Source: Aquimarina sp. MAR_2010_214 (GTDB taxonomy: Bacteria; Bacteroidota; Bacteroidia; Flavobacteriales; Flavobacteriaceae). From it: a stretch of 64,000 bases of DNA. The notes below the pieces were generated by a model. That model ran no database searches. It saw only the letters and a program-made list of their open reading frames with translations, and had not been told where the DNA came from. Shown piece by piece: positions 16,004 to 25,984 of the stretch (position 1 is its first letter; every line of letters starts with the position of its first letter). The position numbers and the translations under genes are program-made. Where the stretch lies: positions 4,092,001 through 4,156,000 of the forward strand of contig NZ_PJMS01000001.1 of NCBI RefSeq assembly GCF_002846555.1. The letters run 5' to 3'.

Positions 16004-18418
16004 ATGCATAGACATTCAAAATTTAAAAACCTAAAAAAAAGGACGCAGCAATTAATAATGTGCTGTTTGACTATATTTTTTGTAAGTACCAGTGTAATGG
16101 CACAGGACAGCTATACTATAAGTGGTACAATTAGAGATAATAATAATGGAGAAACGCTTTTTGGTGCTTCTGTTTTTCTGAAGGGTACTTCTATTGGTGT
16201 AATTACCAATGAATATGGTTTTTATTCTATTACCGCTCCAAAAGGAAACTACACTCTCATTGCATCCTATGTAGGATATACAGACATTAATAAGGAAGTA
16301 GTACTTGACAAAAATCAAAAAATAAATTTTGATGTTGTTGAGTCCTCTACAGAATTAGATGAGGTAATTATTAAAAGTGAAGAAACAGAACGTGTAAGTC
16401 TTAGAAAACCCGAAATGAGTGTTTCTAAACTAAATATCAAAACTGTAAAACAAATGCCTGTAGTATTAGGAGAAGTAGATATTATAAAATCTATTCAAAT
16501 GCTACCAGGTGTAACCAATAATGGTGAAGGATCTAGTGGGTTTCATGTAAGAGGTGGTGCGGCAGATCAAAATTTGGTACTACTCGATGAGGCTATAATC
16601 TATAATACCTCTCACTTATTAGGCTTCTTTTCAATTTTTAATGCAGATGCTATTAAAGATATTAAATTATATAAAGGAGGGATTCCTGCTCGTTTTGGTG
16701 GTAGAACTTCTTCTGTCTTGGATGTTCGTCAAAAGGACGGAAACAATAAGAGATTTAGTCTTACCGGAGGGATTGGTGTAATTTCTAGCCGATTAGCTGC
16801 CGAAGGACCTCTTTTTAGTGATAAAGGTTCTTTTTTGGTTGCAGGTAGAGGTTCGTACGTTGATCTTATCTTAAAAGCAGCTGGAGAAAAAAATACTGTA
16901 GGGTTTTATGATGTAAACCTTAAAACCAATTATAAATTAAGTGAGAATAATAAACTATACTTATCTGGATATTACGGTAGAGATACCTTTAAGTTTGGAA
17001 ATAATTTCAAAACCAGCTACGGAAACCTATCAGGAAACTTAAGATGGAACCATATCTTTAATGATAAATTATTTTCGAACTTATCCCTTATCTATAGTAA
17101 ATACGATTATGATTTAGATATTGCGATCGAGCAATTCGAATGGATTTCTTCAATTAATAATTACAATGCCAAATATGATCTTAAATATTATGCCAGTGAT
17201 AAATTTAAATTAGACTTTGGAATTAGCGGTATATATTATGATTTTGATCCGGGACAAGTACAACCAACATCAGAAAGTTCATCTATAAATCCTTTATCTC
17301 TAGATCGAAAAAAAGCTTTTGAAAGTGGTGTGTATGTAAATGCAGAACACAAACTTACCGATAAACTAACAGTACAATACGGTGTTAGATACAGTGCTTT
17401 TAGTCGATTAGGAGGGCAACCAATGGTAGACTATGCTAATAACCAACCTGTTGTTTATAATAGCACTTTAGGTTTTTACGAGAGAGGTACTGAAATAGGA
17501 GAAACCAATTTTGAAAAAAACAAAGCAATTAAAAGTTTTGGAAACTTTGAACCCAGAGCTTCCCTAGCCTATCAACTAAATGATGTTTCTTCTATCAAAA
17601 TGGGGTATTCTAGAGCAGCACAGTATATTCATTTACTATCTAATACTACGTCAGTTACTCCGTTAGATGTTTGGACACCAAGTGGAAAGTATATCAAACC
17701 ACAATTATCAGATCAATATGCATTAGGGTATTTCAGAAACTTTAAAGATAAAATGTATTCCTTAGAAGCAGAAGTTTACTATAAAACTACGGATAATCGC
17801 ATAGATTATATTGATGGATCTGATTTAATAGGAAACAATACTATTGAAACCGAAATACTGAATGGAGAATCCAGAGCATACGGACTAGAATTGTTGGCTC
17901 GTAAAAATGAAGGGAAATTAACAGGATGGATTGCTTATACTTTATCAAAAGCAGAACAAAGAAGTTTTGGTGGTAATGCAGGAGGACCTGGAATCAATAA
18001 TGGAGATTGGTATAACACTGCATATGACAGAACACATGATATTTCGGTAACAGGATCTTATAAATTAAGTGATAAATGGAGCTTTGGAGCTAACCTGGTT
18101 TTTCAAACAGGAAGACCCGTAACCTATCCAAATGGTCAATATGAATATGAAGGATTGTCTATTGCCAGTTATTCTGATAGAAATTCTGATAGATTACCAT
18201 CGTATCACAGACTTGATATTTCTGCAACATACAGACCTAATAGAAAACCAAACAAAAGATGGAAAGGAGAATGGGTCTTTGGGATTTATAATGTATATAA
18301 TCAGAAAAATGCAGCTTCAATATCCTTTGGTCAAAATGTAGAGACAGGAGCAAATGAAGCTACAAGAACAGCAATTTTTGGTATAGTGCCATCGGTAATC
18401 TATAACTTCAAATTTTAA
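16004..18418 (+). CDS. TonB-dependent outer-membrane receptor with carboxypeptidase-like domain
   Basis: 804 residues. The signal peptide ends STSVMAQ. A CarboxypepD_reg-like beta domain (~37-120, YTISGTIRDNNNGETLFGASVFLKGTSIG) precedes the plug (~140-250, IKSIQMLPGVTNNGEGSSGFHVRGG), and a 22-strand-type beta-barrel ends in aromatic F (VIYNFKF). It takes up an unknown ligand across the outer membrane using TonB energy. The next gene, 15 bp downstream, is a DUF4249 lipoprotein, the usual partner of this receptor class, so the two form one uptake unit analogous to SusC/SusD. Confidence 0.95.
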   Translation: MHRHSKFKNLKKRTQQLIMCCLTIFFVSTSVMAQDSYTISGTIRDNNNGETLFGASVFLKGTSIGVITNEYGFYSITAPKGNYTLIASYVGYTDINKEVVLDKNQKINFDVVESSTELDEVIIKSEETERVSLRKPEMSVSKLNIKTVKQMPVVLGEVDIIKSIQMLPGVTNNGEGSSGFHVRGGAADQNLVLLDEAIIYNTSHLLGFFSIFNADAIKDIKLYKGGIPARFGGRTSSVLDVRQKDGNNKRFSLTGGIGVISSRLAAEGPLFSDKGSFLVAGRGSYVDLILKAAGEKNTVGFYDVNLKTNYKLSENNKLYLSGYYGRDTFKFGNNFKTSYGNLSGNLRWNHIFNDKLFSNLSLIYSKYDYDLDIAIEQFEWISSINNYNAKYDLKYYASDKFKLDFGISGIYYDFDPGQVQPTSESSSINPLSLDRKKAFESGVYVNAEHKLTDKLTVQYGVRYSAFSRLGGQPMVDYANNQPVVYNSTLGFYERGTEIGETNFEKNKAIKSFGNFEPRASLAYQLNDVSSIKMGYSRAAQYIHLLSNTTSVTPLDVWTPSGKYIKPQLSDQYALGYFRNFKDKMYSLEAEVYYKTTDNRIDYIDGSDLIGNNTIETEILNGESRAYGLELLARKNEGKLTGWIAYTLSKAEQRSFGGNAGGPGINNGDWYNTAYDRTHDISVTGSYKLSDKWSFGANLVFQTGRPVTYPNGQYEYEGLSIASYSDRNSDRLPSYHRLDISATYRPNRKPNKRWKGEWVFGIYNVYNQKNAASISFGQNVETGANEATRTAIFGIVPSVIYNFKF

Positions 18419-18433
18419 AAAAAATATAAACAT

Positions 18434-19273
18434 ATGAAAGCTTATTTAAAAATAATATTCCTTTTTACTATAGTCTTTACTTCTTGTGAAGATGTAATAG
18501 ACGTGGATGTACAAACAGCTCCTACCCGATTAACTATTGAGGCTTCACTAGATTGGGAAAAAGGTACTACAGGAAACAATCAAATCATAAAATTAAGTAC
18601 ATCAACTCCATACTTTGATACAACTTCTAATACAGGTGTTACTGGCGCTTCGGTTAAAGTAACTAATGACACCAGTGGTGTAGAGTTTGCTTTCACTGAT
18701 CAAAATAATGGAACGTATACAACTACAGAATTTGTACCGGTACTTAATCAATCCTATACGCTAGAGGTGATTTATAAGGGAGAAAAATACTCTGCCAAAG
18801 AAACATTAATGCCTGTTGTTGATATTAAAGAAGTTAATCAATCAACCGAAGATGGTTTTGATGATGAAGTTCTGGAGGTTAACCTTAAATTTGATGATCC
18901 CAAAAATGAGGAGAACTATTACCTATTCAGGTTTAAAGAAGAGGGAGATCTCCTAGCAGAATTTGAAGATTTTAAAGATGAATTTGCCAATGGTAATGAA
19001 ATCAGCTGGTACTATGAAAAAGAAGAAGATACTGATACCAAAACTGAAGAGTTTAAACCAGGAGATGTCGTAAATATTGACTTATATGGTATTTCTGAAG
19101 GGTATTATAATTACATAAAAATACTCATCGAGCAATCCGAAGATGTTGGTCTGTTTAGTGCAACTCCGGTTACTTTAAAAGGAAATTGTATTAACCTGGA
19201 TAATGCAAACAATTATGCCAATGGGTATTTTAGATTAACACAAGTATCACGAAGAACGTATACTTTTAAATAA
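18434..19273 (+). CDS. DUF4249 lipoprotein, partner of the TonB receptor
   Basis: 279 residues. The SPII signal has Cys18 (FLFTIVFTSCEDVIDVD). The mature part is beta-rich and carries DUF4249 marks (TRLTIEASLDWEKG, GASVKVTNDTSG, YTLEVIYKGEKYSA). DUF4249 proteins occur nearly always next to TonB receptors and are thought to assist ligand capture at the cell surface. Here the receptor gene ends 15 bp upstream on the same strand. A long hairpin terminator closes the pair. Confidence 0.92.
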   Translation: MKAYLKIIFLFTIVFTSCEDVIDVDVQTAPTRLTIEASLDWEKGTTGNNQIIKLSTSTPYFDTTSNTGVTGASVKVTNDTSGVEFAFTDQNNGTYTTTEFVPVLNQSYTLEVIYKGEKYSAKETLMPVVDIKEVNQSTEDGFDDEVLEVNLKFDDPKNEENYYLFRFKEEGDLLAEFEDFKDEFANGNEISWYYEKEEDTDTKTEEFKPGDVVNIDLYGISEGYYNYIKILIEQSEDVGLFSATPVTLKGNCINLDNANNYANGYFRLTQVSRRTYTFK

Positions 19274-19309
19274 TGGTGTAAGTTTAAAATTAATAGCATG
19301 AAAATATCA

Positions 19310-19324
19310 AAATGCACAACGGGT
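19310..19324. repeat. Solo arm of the ACCCGTTGTGCATTT element
   Basis: AAATGCACAACGGGT is identical to the right end of the 62210-62264 element and close to the ends of the 7965-8156 element. No second arm is visible nearby, so this is probably a remnant or half-copy. Confidence 0.6.
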
Positions 19325-19336
19325 TTAATTAATAAA

Positions 19337-19377
19337 TTTAATAAAGGTCAGATGATATACATCTGGCCTTTATTAAA
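19337..19377. terminator. Bidirectional terminator between convergent genes
   Basis: An 18-bp stem, TTTAATAAAGGTCAGATG (19337-19354) with CATCTGGCCTTTATTAAA (19360-19377), has one G-U pair and a 5-base loop. It lies between the DUF4249 gene (plus) and the next gene (minus), with A and T runs on both sides. Confidence 0.85.
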
Positions 19378-19389
19378 TTAGATATTCTT

Positions 19390-19887
19390 TTAATTTCTTG
19401 GGTACAGAAATGATTTTTCTACTTCAAAATCAATCACACCATCTTCTTTTACTTCATAAATAATAAAAAGCTCTCCCCAATATACCCCATCTGTAAAATC
19501 GGCTATAATCCATTTGTGGTTTAATAATCTTACTTTATTAATATTCATATTACCTTCCATCCCAACAAATGGGATTAATGGGTTATCTTCTCCAGCCTTA
19601 TTTTGTCCTATAATCTGATCACTTATTGTTAAAGCTAATTTACTGGCATCATACCCCATTTCTTCAAAGTAACTTACTGCATCTTCATTACTTTCTAAAG
19701 TAAAATAGGTAAGATCCATATTAGCACTGGTTAACGAATCAATAGTGGCTTCCTTTGTTGTAATTTTGGTCTTTAAGTTCTCTATTTTTGCATCATAGGA
19801 TTCTTTTGCTTTTTTAGCATTCATGAACTGGAAAAGAATAAATAATGCTGCAAAAATGAATAGATATAAAAAGATCTTATTTCTCAT
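19390..19887 (-). CDS. Membrane-anchored coiled-coil protein, unknown function
   Basis: 165 residues. One N-terminal membrane anchor (IFLYLFIFAALFILFQFM) is followed by a short coiled coil (AKKAKESYDAKIENLKTKITTKEATIDSL, ~25-55) and a globular alpha/beta domain. This domain has FEEMGYDASKLALTISDQIIGQ and a beta end (KWIIADFTDGVYWGELFIIYEV). I recognise it as a type often conserved in Flavobacteriia beside the MBL hydrolase, but know no function. Its start lies 2 bp after the stop of the upstream MBL gene, so the two form an operon. Confidence 0.75.
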   Translation of the reverse strand: MRNKIFLYLFIFAALFILFQFMNAKKAKESYDAKIENLKTKITTKEATIDSLTSANMDLTYFTLESNEDAVSYFEEMGYDASKLALTISDQIIGQNKAGEDNPLIPFVGMEGNMNINKVRLLNHKWIIADFTDGVYWGELFIIYEVKEDGVIDFEVEKSFLYPRN

Positions 19888-19889
19888 GT

Positions 19890-20651
19890 TTAGATAGTTA
19901 TTTTTAAATTATCGTAAGCTATAAATACATTTTCGGGGAGGGTTTTCTCCACTTCAGCATGAAAGCCTAGCATATGACTTATATGAGTTAGATATGCCTT
20001 TTCTGGTTGTATTTCTTCAATAAATTCGAGCGCTTCTTCCAAATTAAAATGCGAATGATGAGGTTCTATTCTAAGTGCATTGATCACTAAAACTTTAACT
20101 CCTTTTAATTTTAATCTTTCTTCTTCTTCAACCGTTTTTACATCGGTCAGGTATGCAAAATCTCTAAATCTAAATCCAAAGACTTGTAAACGATTATGAA
20201 ACGTATTTATAGGAATAACATCCAGGTCTCCCAATTGAAAAGGTTGATTCGTAAGTTCATTTTCAATAACACTTGGTGCTCCGGGATATTTGTTTTCTGA
20301 AGAAAAAATATACTCAAACCTAGTTCTAAGTGCTTGCAGAACTCTTTTATGCGCATAGATAGGAATATCACCTTGTCTAAAAAAAAATGGACGTATATCA
20401 TCCAACCCCATAGTATGATCTGCATGTTCATGAGTAAAGACTACCCCATCGATTCGAGACACCTGATTCGAAAGCATTTGCTGTCTAAAATCTGGTCCGC
20501 AATCTACAACATACTGATACTCATCCCAAGATACAAGTATAGAAACACGAAGTCGCTTATCCCTAGCGTCGTCACTTAAACAAACAGGGTGAGTACTTCC
20601 AATAACCGGAATCCCCTGTGATGTACCTGTACCAAGAAAAACTACTTCCAT
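19890..20651 (-). CDS. MBL-fold metallo-hydrolase, PhnP/phosphodiesterase-like
   Basis: 253 residues covering the whole metallo-beta-lactamase fold. Metal ligands are the HxHxDH motif H74-E-H76-A-D78-H79 (VFTHEHADHTMGLDD), later His residues in HHSHFNLEEAL and the LTHISHMLGFHAEVE end. The opening VVFLGTGTSQGIPVIG and an early Cys (HPVCLSDDARDKRLR) place it with PhnP-type cyclic phosphodiesterases rather than RNase Z. The substrate in this organism is unknown. It is the first gene of a two-gene operon with a membrane-anchored partner. Confidence 0.88.
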   Translation of the reverse strand: MEVVFLGTGTSQGIPVIGSTHPVCLSDDARDKRLRVSILVSWDEYQYVVDCGPDFRQQMLSNQVSRIDGVVFTHEHADHTMGLDDIRPFFFRQGDIPIYAHKRVLQALRTRFEYIFSSENKYPGAPSVIENELTNQPFQLGDLDVIPINTFHNRLQVFGFRFRDFAYLTDVKTVEEEERLKLKGVKVLVINALRIEPHHSHFNLEEALEFIEEIQPEKAYLTHISHMLGFHAEVEKTLPENVFIAYDNLKITI

Positions 20652-20668
20652 ATTTTAGTAAACTAGAG

Positions 20669-20695
20669 CAAATGTACTTATATTTTTTTGGTCAA
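20669..20695 (-). promoter_or_regulatory. Bacteroidota-type promoter for the MBL hydrolase operon
   Basis: On the minus strand, TTG (20695-20693) and TACATTTG (20676-20669, fits TAnnTTTG) are separated by 16 bp, and the ATG follows 17 bp later. This agrees with the -33/-7 consensus of Bacteroidota. Confidence 0.5.
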
Positions 20696-20818
20696 AAATC
20701 ACATATTCCTCATAAATAACACTTAAAATATTAGGGGATCTAGAAATTTACATTCAAACCTTTTTTAATACTCATTGTATTATTACCTTTACAGTAAACA
20801 AAAAAAGCCCTTTTTACT

Positions 20819-22267
20819 ATGCCTATTAAGATAATGGGAGATAAAGAATTTGAATCTGTCCCTTCAATAAAGAGTAAAGCTTTACGTATTAACCTGAATC
20901 AAAACATCTATGGTACTTTTGCAGAGATTGGTGCTGGTCAGGAAACCGTTCGAAATTTTTTTAGAGCAGGTGGAGCTTCTGGTACTATTGCAAAAGCAAT
21001 GAGTGCATATGATAAAGATTTTAGTGATGCTATTTATGGTATTGAAAACGATAAGCGTTATGTTACCGAAGCAAGATTAAAAAAAATGCTTAATCATGAG
21101 GTTACGCTTATAGAAGAAAGAATTACTCGAGAAAAACACCCTAATAAGTTATTTTTCAGCTATGCAAACACAGTAGCCACTATTGATTTTGCTAAAAAAT
21201 ATAAAGGCCATGGTTGGGTAGGTATTCGATATCAAACAACCCCCAATGAAGACTATAATGAAATATTGCTTCATATCCGTTTTCATGAAAATGATGCTAG
21301 ATTACAGCAAATGACTTTAGGAATATTGGGTGTTAACCTTATTTATGGAGCCTATTATAAATACGATAACCCAAAAAAGTTATTGCGATATTTATATGAT
21401 CACTTGGACAAGGACCAAATAGAAATTGACACCATTAATTTTTCTGGCCCGAGATTTACAAAAGTAGATAATCGTCTGATGAGTCTACAGTTAGTTAAAA
21501 ATGGAATGACCGAAGCGGTAATGTTTGGACCTGATGGGCATAACATATTACCTGCTGCAATATTATATAAGAAAAACATATTAGCACTTCGTGGAAGTTT
21601 TAGACCTGTAACAAAGGTTAATATGGATATTTATGAAAAGTCACTCAATATGTTTTTGAGTGAGAATAAAGTAAATAAAGATAAAACCGTAGTAATTTTT
21701 GAAGTAACACTATCAAATCTAAGAGCCGAAGGTGAAATTGATGAAGAAGATTTTATGGCTAGAGCCAGATTGCTTTGTTCCCTTGGGCAAACAGTTATGA
21801 TTTCTAATTTCAAAGAATATTATAAAGTAGTCGAGTATTTCTCTAATTACACCAAAGAACGTATGGCACTTTCTATGGGAGTTAATAATTTAGTGGATAT
21901 TTTTGATGAAAAATACTACAGACACCTTAGTGGAGGTATTTTGGAAGCTTTTGGTAAACTATTCTTTAAAGATCTAAAAGTATACCTATACCCATTAAAG
22001 AATCATAAAACCGGAGAGATCACTACTAGTGATACGCTAAAAGTACATCCGAGAATGAAAGAACTTTATAAGTTCTTTAAGTATAATGGTAAGCTACAAG
22101 ATATTACGGATTATGATCCTTCTATAATGAATATTTTCTCAAGAGAAGTATTACAAAAGATTCAAGAAGGAGAACCGGGATGGGAAGAACAATTACCAGA
22201 CCTTATTCCTGAAATGATAAAAGCCAATAACTTTTTTGGATATAAAACAATAGAAACTGTAAAATAA
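20819..22267 (+). CDS. Conserved flavobacterial protein of unknown function (482 aa)
   Basis: 482 residues, cytosolic, well preserved across Bacteroidota as far as I recall, but with no dependable functional name. Visible features are INLNQNIYGTFAEIGAGQETVRNFFRAGGASGTIAKAMSAYDK near the start, a GPDGHNILPAAILYKKNILALRGSFRPVT block (~240-270), and a C-terminal region with VHPRMKELYKFFKYNGKL. Related entries have carried names such as nucleotide adenylyltransferase, but I see no HxGH motif that would support that. It is monocistronic, with a 23-bp-stem terminator downstream. Confidence 0.75.
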   Translation: MPIKIMGDKEFESVPSIKSKALRINLNQNIYGTFAEIGAGQETVRNFFRAGGASGTIAKAMSAYDKDFSDAIYGIENDKRYVTEARLKKMLNHEVTLIEERITREKHPNKLFFSYANTVATIDFAKKYKGHGWVGIRYQTTPNEDYNEILLHIRFHENDARLQQMTLGILGVNLIYGAYYKYDNPKKLLRYLYDHLDKDQIEIDTINFSGPRFTKVDNRLMSLQLVKNGMTEAVMFGPDGHNILPAAILYKKNILALRGSFRPVTKVNMDIYEKSLNMFLSENKVNKDKTVVIFEVTLSNLRAEGEIDEEDFMARARLLCSLGQTVMISNFKEYYKVVEYFSNYTKERMALSMGVNNLVDIFDEKYYRHLSGGILEAFGKLFFKDLKVYLYPLKNHKTGEITTSDTLKVHPRMKELYKFFKYNGKLQDITDYDPSIMNIFSREVLQKIQEGEPGWEEQLPDLIPEMIKANNFFGYKTIETVK

Positions 22268-22290
22268 TAAGTTACAGTACAGATACAAAA

Positions 22291-22342
22291 TGGATTTAAA
22301 AAAGCAGTATGGTAAAATAACCATACTGCTTTTTTAAATCCA
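22291..22342. terminator. Bidirectional terminator, 23-bp perfect stem
   Basis: Bases 22291-22313 and 22320-22342 are perfect reverse complements around a 6-base loop (AAAATA). The core is AAAAAAGCAGTATGGT and its complement, giving A/T runs on both strands. It lies between the 482-aa gene (plus) and bcp (minus). Confidence 0.92.
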
Positions 22343-22356
22343 TAATATCCTCACAC

Positions 22357-22806
22357 CTACAAAATTTGCGCAGCGTGATCTTTGGTTTTCACTTTTGCAA
22401 TAACTTCAGAAATTATTCCTTTTTCATCAATAACAAAAGTAGTACGATGAATCCCATCATATTCTCTACCCATAAATTTCTTTGGACCCCACACTCCAAA
22501 AGCTTCAATTACAGCTTTATCTTCATCTGCCAATAATGGATAAGGTAATTCATATTTATTTTTGAAATTTTGCTGCCGTTTAGCACTATCTGCACTTACT
22601 CCAATAATTTCATAACCTTGTGTCAGGAAAGTTTGGTAATTATCTCTAAGGTTACAAGCTTCGGCAGTACAACCGGGAGTACTAGCCTTAGGGTAGAAAA
22701 AAACAACTAGTTTTTTTCCTTGATAATCATTCAGGGTAATGGTATTTCCATCCTGATCTAATGCCGAAAAATTAGGGGCCTTATCCCCTTCTTTTAATGT
22801 TGTCAT
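22357..22806 (-). CDS. bcp: Thioredoxin-dependent peroxiredoxin, Bcp/PrxQ type
   Basis: 149 residues, full length for the family. The peroxidatic Cys46 and resolving Cys51 lie in PGCTAEACNLRD, the 2-Cys PrxQ arrangement with five residues between. Also visible are FYPKASTP and the C-terminal THRTTFVID-type strand (IHRTTFVIDEKG). It reduces H2O2 and organic hydroperoxides in the cytoplasm using thioredoxin. It is a single gene that converges on the upstream plus-strand gene at a shared terminator. Confidence 0.95.
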   Translation of the reverse strand: MTTLKEGDKAPNFSALDQDGNTITLNDYQGKKLVVFFYPKASTPGCTAEACNLRDNYQTFLTQGYEIIGVSADSAKRQQNFKNKYELPYPLLADEDKAVIEAFGVWGPKKFMGREYDGIHRTTFVIDEKGIISEVIAKVKTKDHAAQIL

Positions 22807-23073
22807 TGTATATAAATTAAATGTAGTCTATACTATCTGTGTAACTAAACACCCATGTTTGTATGTAATAAACAATAAAATTCAACTTATCTATTACTTA
22901 TTTTTGTACAGCGGGCAAGTTATAAAATTTCAAAAAAAACAGAATTAAATTTAACTTAATACTTCAGAAATAAGTTTGACAATTAAATCTTTATTTCTAT
23001 TCCCACTATATAACCCTTTTGTTGTGTTCAGATATTTATGTATTCTTGCATTTAAATAAATGGGATTTGATAT

Positions 23074-25215
23074 ATGTCGTTGTTTACGTTTCTAAATATT
23101 AAAAAAAAGATACTTCTATTCGTTGTTTTTGTCTGCATAAATGTATTTAGCACTCTTGCACAAAACCAGGTTAAAATAGATTCTTTACTACAACTACTTG
23201 ACACAAAAATCACAGATAAAGAAAAAGTAGATATTTATAACAATATAGCTTTGCAATACTCTTCTACCGACTCTACTAAAACCTTTAATTATGCAAATGA
23301 AGCTATTAACCTCTCTAAGCAATTAAATTATATTGAAGGTATTTCTGATGCCCATTATAGCATAAATCAAGCTACTATAGGATTAGAACATTCGAATAAA
23401 GCATTTGATTTATTTCAAAAAACAAAATATGCTAAAGGTAAAGCCAAAGCGTATAATGACTTAGCACTTACCTATAAGAAAAAAGGGGAATATGCTATGG
23501 CAATAAAGCATTTTACAAAAGTTTTAAAAATAGAAGATTCTTTAGGAAATAAAAACGATGTAGCTTTCTGTTATAGTAATATTGGACAAGTACACGCAAG
23601 ATTAGGAAATTATACCAAAGCATTAGATTATAACTCTAAAGCTTTAGTATTGTTTAAAAAACTGAATAATAAAAATGGGATCTTTTCTGGATACAATAAT
23701 ATGGGAATGATCTATGTGTATCAAAGTAAGTATTCATCTGCATTAGAATATTTTATAAAAGCTTCTAAAATCAATGATGAAATAGGCAGTAAAAGAAAAA
23801 CTATTATATCTCTTAGCAATATTGGGTTTATTTATGAAACTTTAGGAGATTACAACTTAGCTCTAGAATATTATTTTAACTGTTTATCAGTTAGTAAACA
23901 AATTAAAGATCAATCAAGTATATCTGAGGATTATTTAAACATTGGAAATGTTTATTTTGAACAAGGTGACAACACCAAAGCTTTAGCATATTCTTTTAAA
24001 TCCTTAAAAATTGCCAAAGATTTGAATATTAAAGGCATCATGATATCAAATTATTGCTTAACAGGTGAAATATATCTCGATGAAAAAAATTTTAAAGAAG
24101 CGCTGAAGCACTTAAAAAATGGATTGTCATTAAGTCAGGAAATTGGAGAGCTATCTTCATCTACCACCGTAATGAATACCATAAGCGAAATTGAATTTGA
24201 ATTAAAAAATTATCAAGAAGCAAAAAAATATCTTATCAAAAGTATTCATATTGGACAGGAGATTGGTTTTCCTACTGCGATAAGCGATGCTTCGTATGGT
24301 TTAGTAAAAGTAGAGAAAGCATTAGGTAATCATAAAGCTGCTCTTGAATCTTATGAACGATATCATGCCATTTATGACTCAACCTTAGGAAAAGAGAAAT
24401 CAAAACAATTATCACAATTACAAGTACAATACGAAACTAAGAAAAAAGAACAGGAAATCAAGAGTTTGGCTCAACAAGCCTCTATCCAATCTTTAGAATT
24501 AAAACAAGCTAATTTTAATAAAACTATTTTTGCCATTATAAGTGTAGTTTTATTGCTCATTGGACTGGTGTTATATTTAGTAAATAGACAAAAGAGATTA
24601 GCATTAAAACAAAGAGCACAGGATATAGAACAAAACCTGTTGCGCGTACAAATGAATCCGCATTTTATTTTTAATGCCATGACTTCTATACAGGATTATA
24701 TGAATCAAGGAGATGCAAAAAAAGCGAGTTTATATCTGGTAAAATTTTCTAAACTAATCAGACAGGTATTAGACAACTCTAGAAGTGAGTTTATTACTTT
24801 AGATCAGGAAATCAATATGCTAGATAATTACCTGAGTATACAAAACCTAAAACGTGATCATCCTTTTACTTTTAAGATTGAAGTAGAAGAAGATTTGAAT
24901 GTTGATGAAATTGCCATCCCTCCTATGTTTGCGCAACCTTTTATAGAAAATGCTATTGAACATGGGGTGGCAACCATTACAATTCATTTCTCGAAGGAAG
25001 GAAATCATTTGGTCTTAAAGATATTGGATAACGGATCTGGCATAGAAGAAGCGATGAAGATAAAACGTAAAGATCATGTATCTCACGCTATTAAAATAAC
25101 TGAAGAACGTATCGATTTGTATCGTAAAATGAGAAAGAAAAAAATTGCATTTGACATCCAAGACCTTTCTCAAGGCACACAAGTAACGTTTAATTTACCA
25201 TTTCAACAGATATAA
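23074..25215 (+). CDS. TPR sensor histidine kinase (LytS/YehU-type His_kinase)
   Basis: 713 residues. The N-terminal signal or anchor is ILLFVVFVCINVFSTLAQ. About nine TPR repeats (~40-440) form the presumed periplasmic sensor, followed by a short coiled coil, a membrane helix (~483-505, TIFAIISVVLLLIGLVLYLV) and a His_kinase domain. Phosphoacceptor H530 lies in VQMNPHFIFNAM. The N box is PFIENAIEHGV and the G box is LDNGSGI. The next gene, a LytTR response regulator, starts at the base directly after the stop codon, so the two form a cotranscribed two-component system. The signal sensed is unknown. Confidence 0.93.
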   Translation: MSLFTFLNIKKKILLFVVFVCINVFSTLAQNQVKIDSLLQLLDTKITDKEKVDIYNNIALQYSSTDSTKTFNYANEAINLSKQLNYIEGISDAHYSINQATIGLEHSNKAFDLFQKTKYAKGKAKAYNDLALTYKKKGEYAMAIKHFTKVLKIEDSLGNKNDVAFCYSNIGQVHARLGNYTKALDYNSKALVLFKKLNNKNGIFSGYNNMGMIYVYQSKYSSALEYFIKASKINDEIGSKRKTIISLSNIGFIYETLGDYNLALEYYFNCLSVSKQIKDQSSISEDYLNIGNVYFEQGDNTKALAYSFKSLKIAKDLNIKGIMISNYCLTGEIYLDEKNFKEALKHLKNGLSLSQEIGELSSSTTVMNTISEIEFELKNYQEAKKYLIKSIHIGQEIGFPTAISDASYGLVKVEKALGNHKAALESYERYHAIYDSTLGKEKSKQLSQLQVQYETKKKEQEIKSLAQQASIQSLELKQANFNKTIFAIISVVLLLIGLVLYLVNRQKRLALKQRAQDIEQNLLRVQMNPHFIFNAMTSIQDYMNQGDAKKASLYLVKFSKLIRQVLDNSRSEFITLDQEINMLDNYLSIQNLKRDHPFTFKIEVEEDLNVDEIAIPPMFAQPFIENAIEHGVATITIHFSKEGNHLVLKILDNGSGIEEAMKIKRKDHVSHAIKITEERIDLYRKMRKKKIAFDIQDLSQGTQVTFNLPFQQI

Positions 25216-25965
25216 ATGAAAGTAGTCCTTATAGAAGATAATCCTGCAGCAAGAAGAAATTTTTTAGAGTTACTTAATGAGTATTGTCCTAATGTAGATT
25301 TTATAGGAGAAGCGACAAATGTAGCAGAGGGAGTTGCACTTATTACTGCTAGTGAGCCAGATCTTGTATTTCTAGATATTGAGATGCCAGATGGTACTGG
25401 ATTTGATGTATTACGAAAATTACCAGAAATCAATTTTCAGGTAATATTTGCTTCTTCTCATGAAAAATATGCGCTAAGAGCAATAAAATTTAGTGCCTTG
25501 GATTATTTACTGAAACCTATCGATCCCGAAGAATTAATAGAAGCCGTCCAAAAAGCGGAGTCAGAATTTGAGCATCATAAAACACCCCAGAGAGTACAAA
25601 CACTTATAGACAATATAAATGATCAATCAAAAGAGCCTACACGCTTGGTTCTAAAAGATAAGTATGGTATTCAGATTGTATTTGTTAAAGATATTATACA
25701 TTTGGAAGCAAATGGTAGTTACACAAAGTTTTTTATCCATAAGCAGGGTAGTCTTTTAGTATCTAAAGGCCTCAAAGAATATGAGAATATGCTTTCTCAA
25801 CAACATTTTTTTAGATGTCATCAATCTCATATAGTAAATCTTGATTATTTATTACGATATGATAAACGAGATGGAGATTACCTGGTATTAAAAGATAAAA
25901 GTAAAATCCCATTAGCAACCAGAAAAAAAGAAACTTTACTGAAGCTAATAAATGACTTTAATTAA
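25216..25965 (+). CDS. LytTR-family response regulator
   Basis: 249 residues. A receiver domain (1-~120) has acidic D8/D9-equivalent residues in LIEDNPAA and phosphoacceptor D54 (VFLDIEMPDG). The switch Ser is in IFASSHEKYALRAIKFSALDYLLKP. A LytTR DNA-binding domain (~150-245) has the hallmark LEANGSYTKFFI and FFRCHQSHIVNLDYL. It directly abuts the TPR histidine kinase upstream. The genes it controls are unknown; a double-glycine peptide gene lies opposite, beyond a terminator. Confidence 0.93.
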   Translation: MKVVLIEDNPAARRNFLELLNEYCPNVDFIGEATNVAEGVALITASEPDLVFLDIEMPDGTGFDVLRKLPEINFQVIFASSHEKYALRAIKFSALDYLLKPIDPEELIEAVQKAESEFEHHKTPQRVQTLIDNINDQSKEPTRLVLKDKYGIQIVFVKDIIHLEANGSYTKFFIHKQGSLLVSKGLKEYENMLSQQHFFRCHQSHIVNLDYLLRYDKRDGDYLVLKDKSKIPLATRKKETLLKLINDFN

Positions 25966-25984
25966 TGTTTTTATAACAATAAAA

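Noticed and set aside
20819..22267. Naming the 482-residue protein a nucleotide adenylyltransferase or TonB receptor
   Set aside because: No HxGH or plug/barrel motif is visible; left as unknown.
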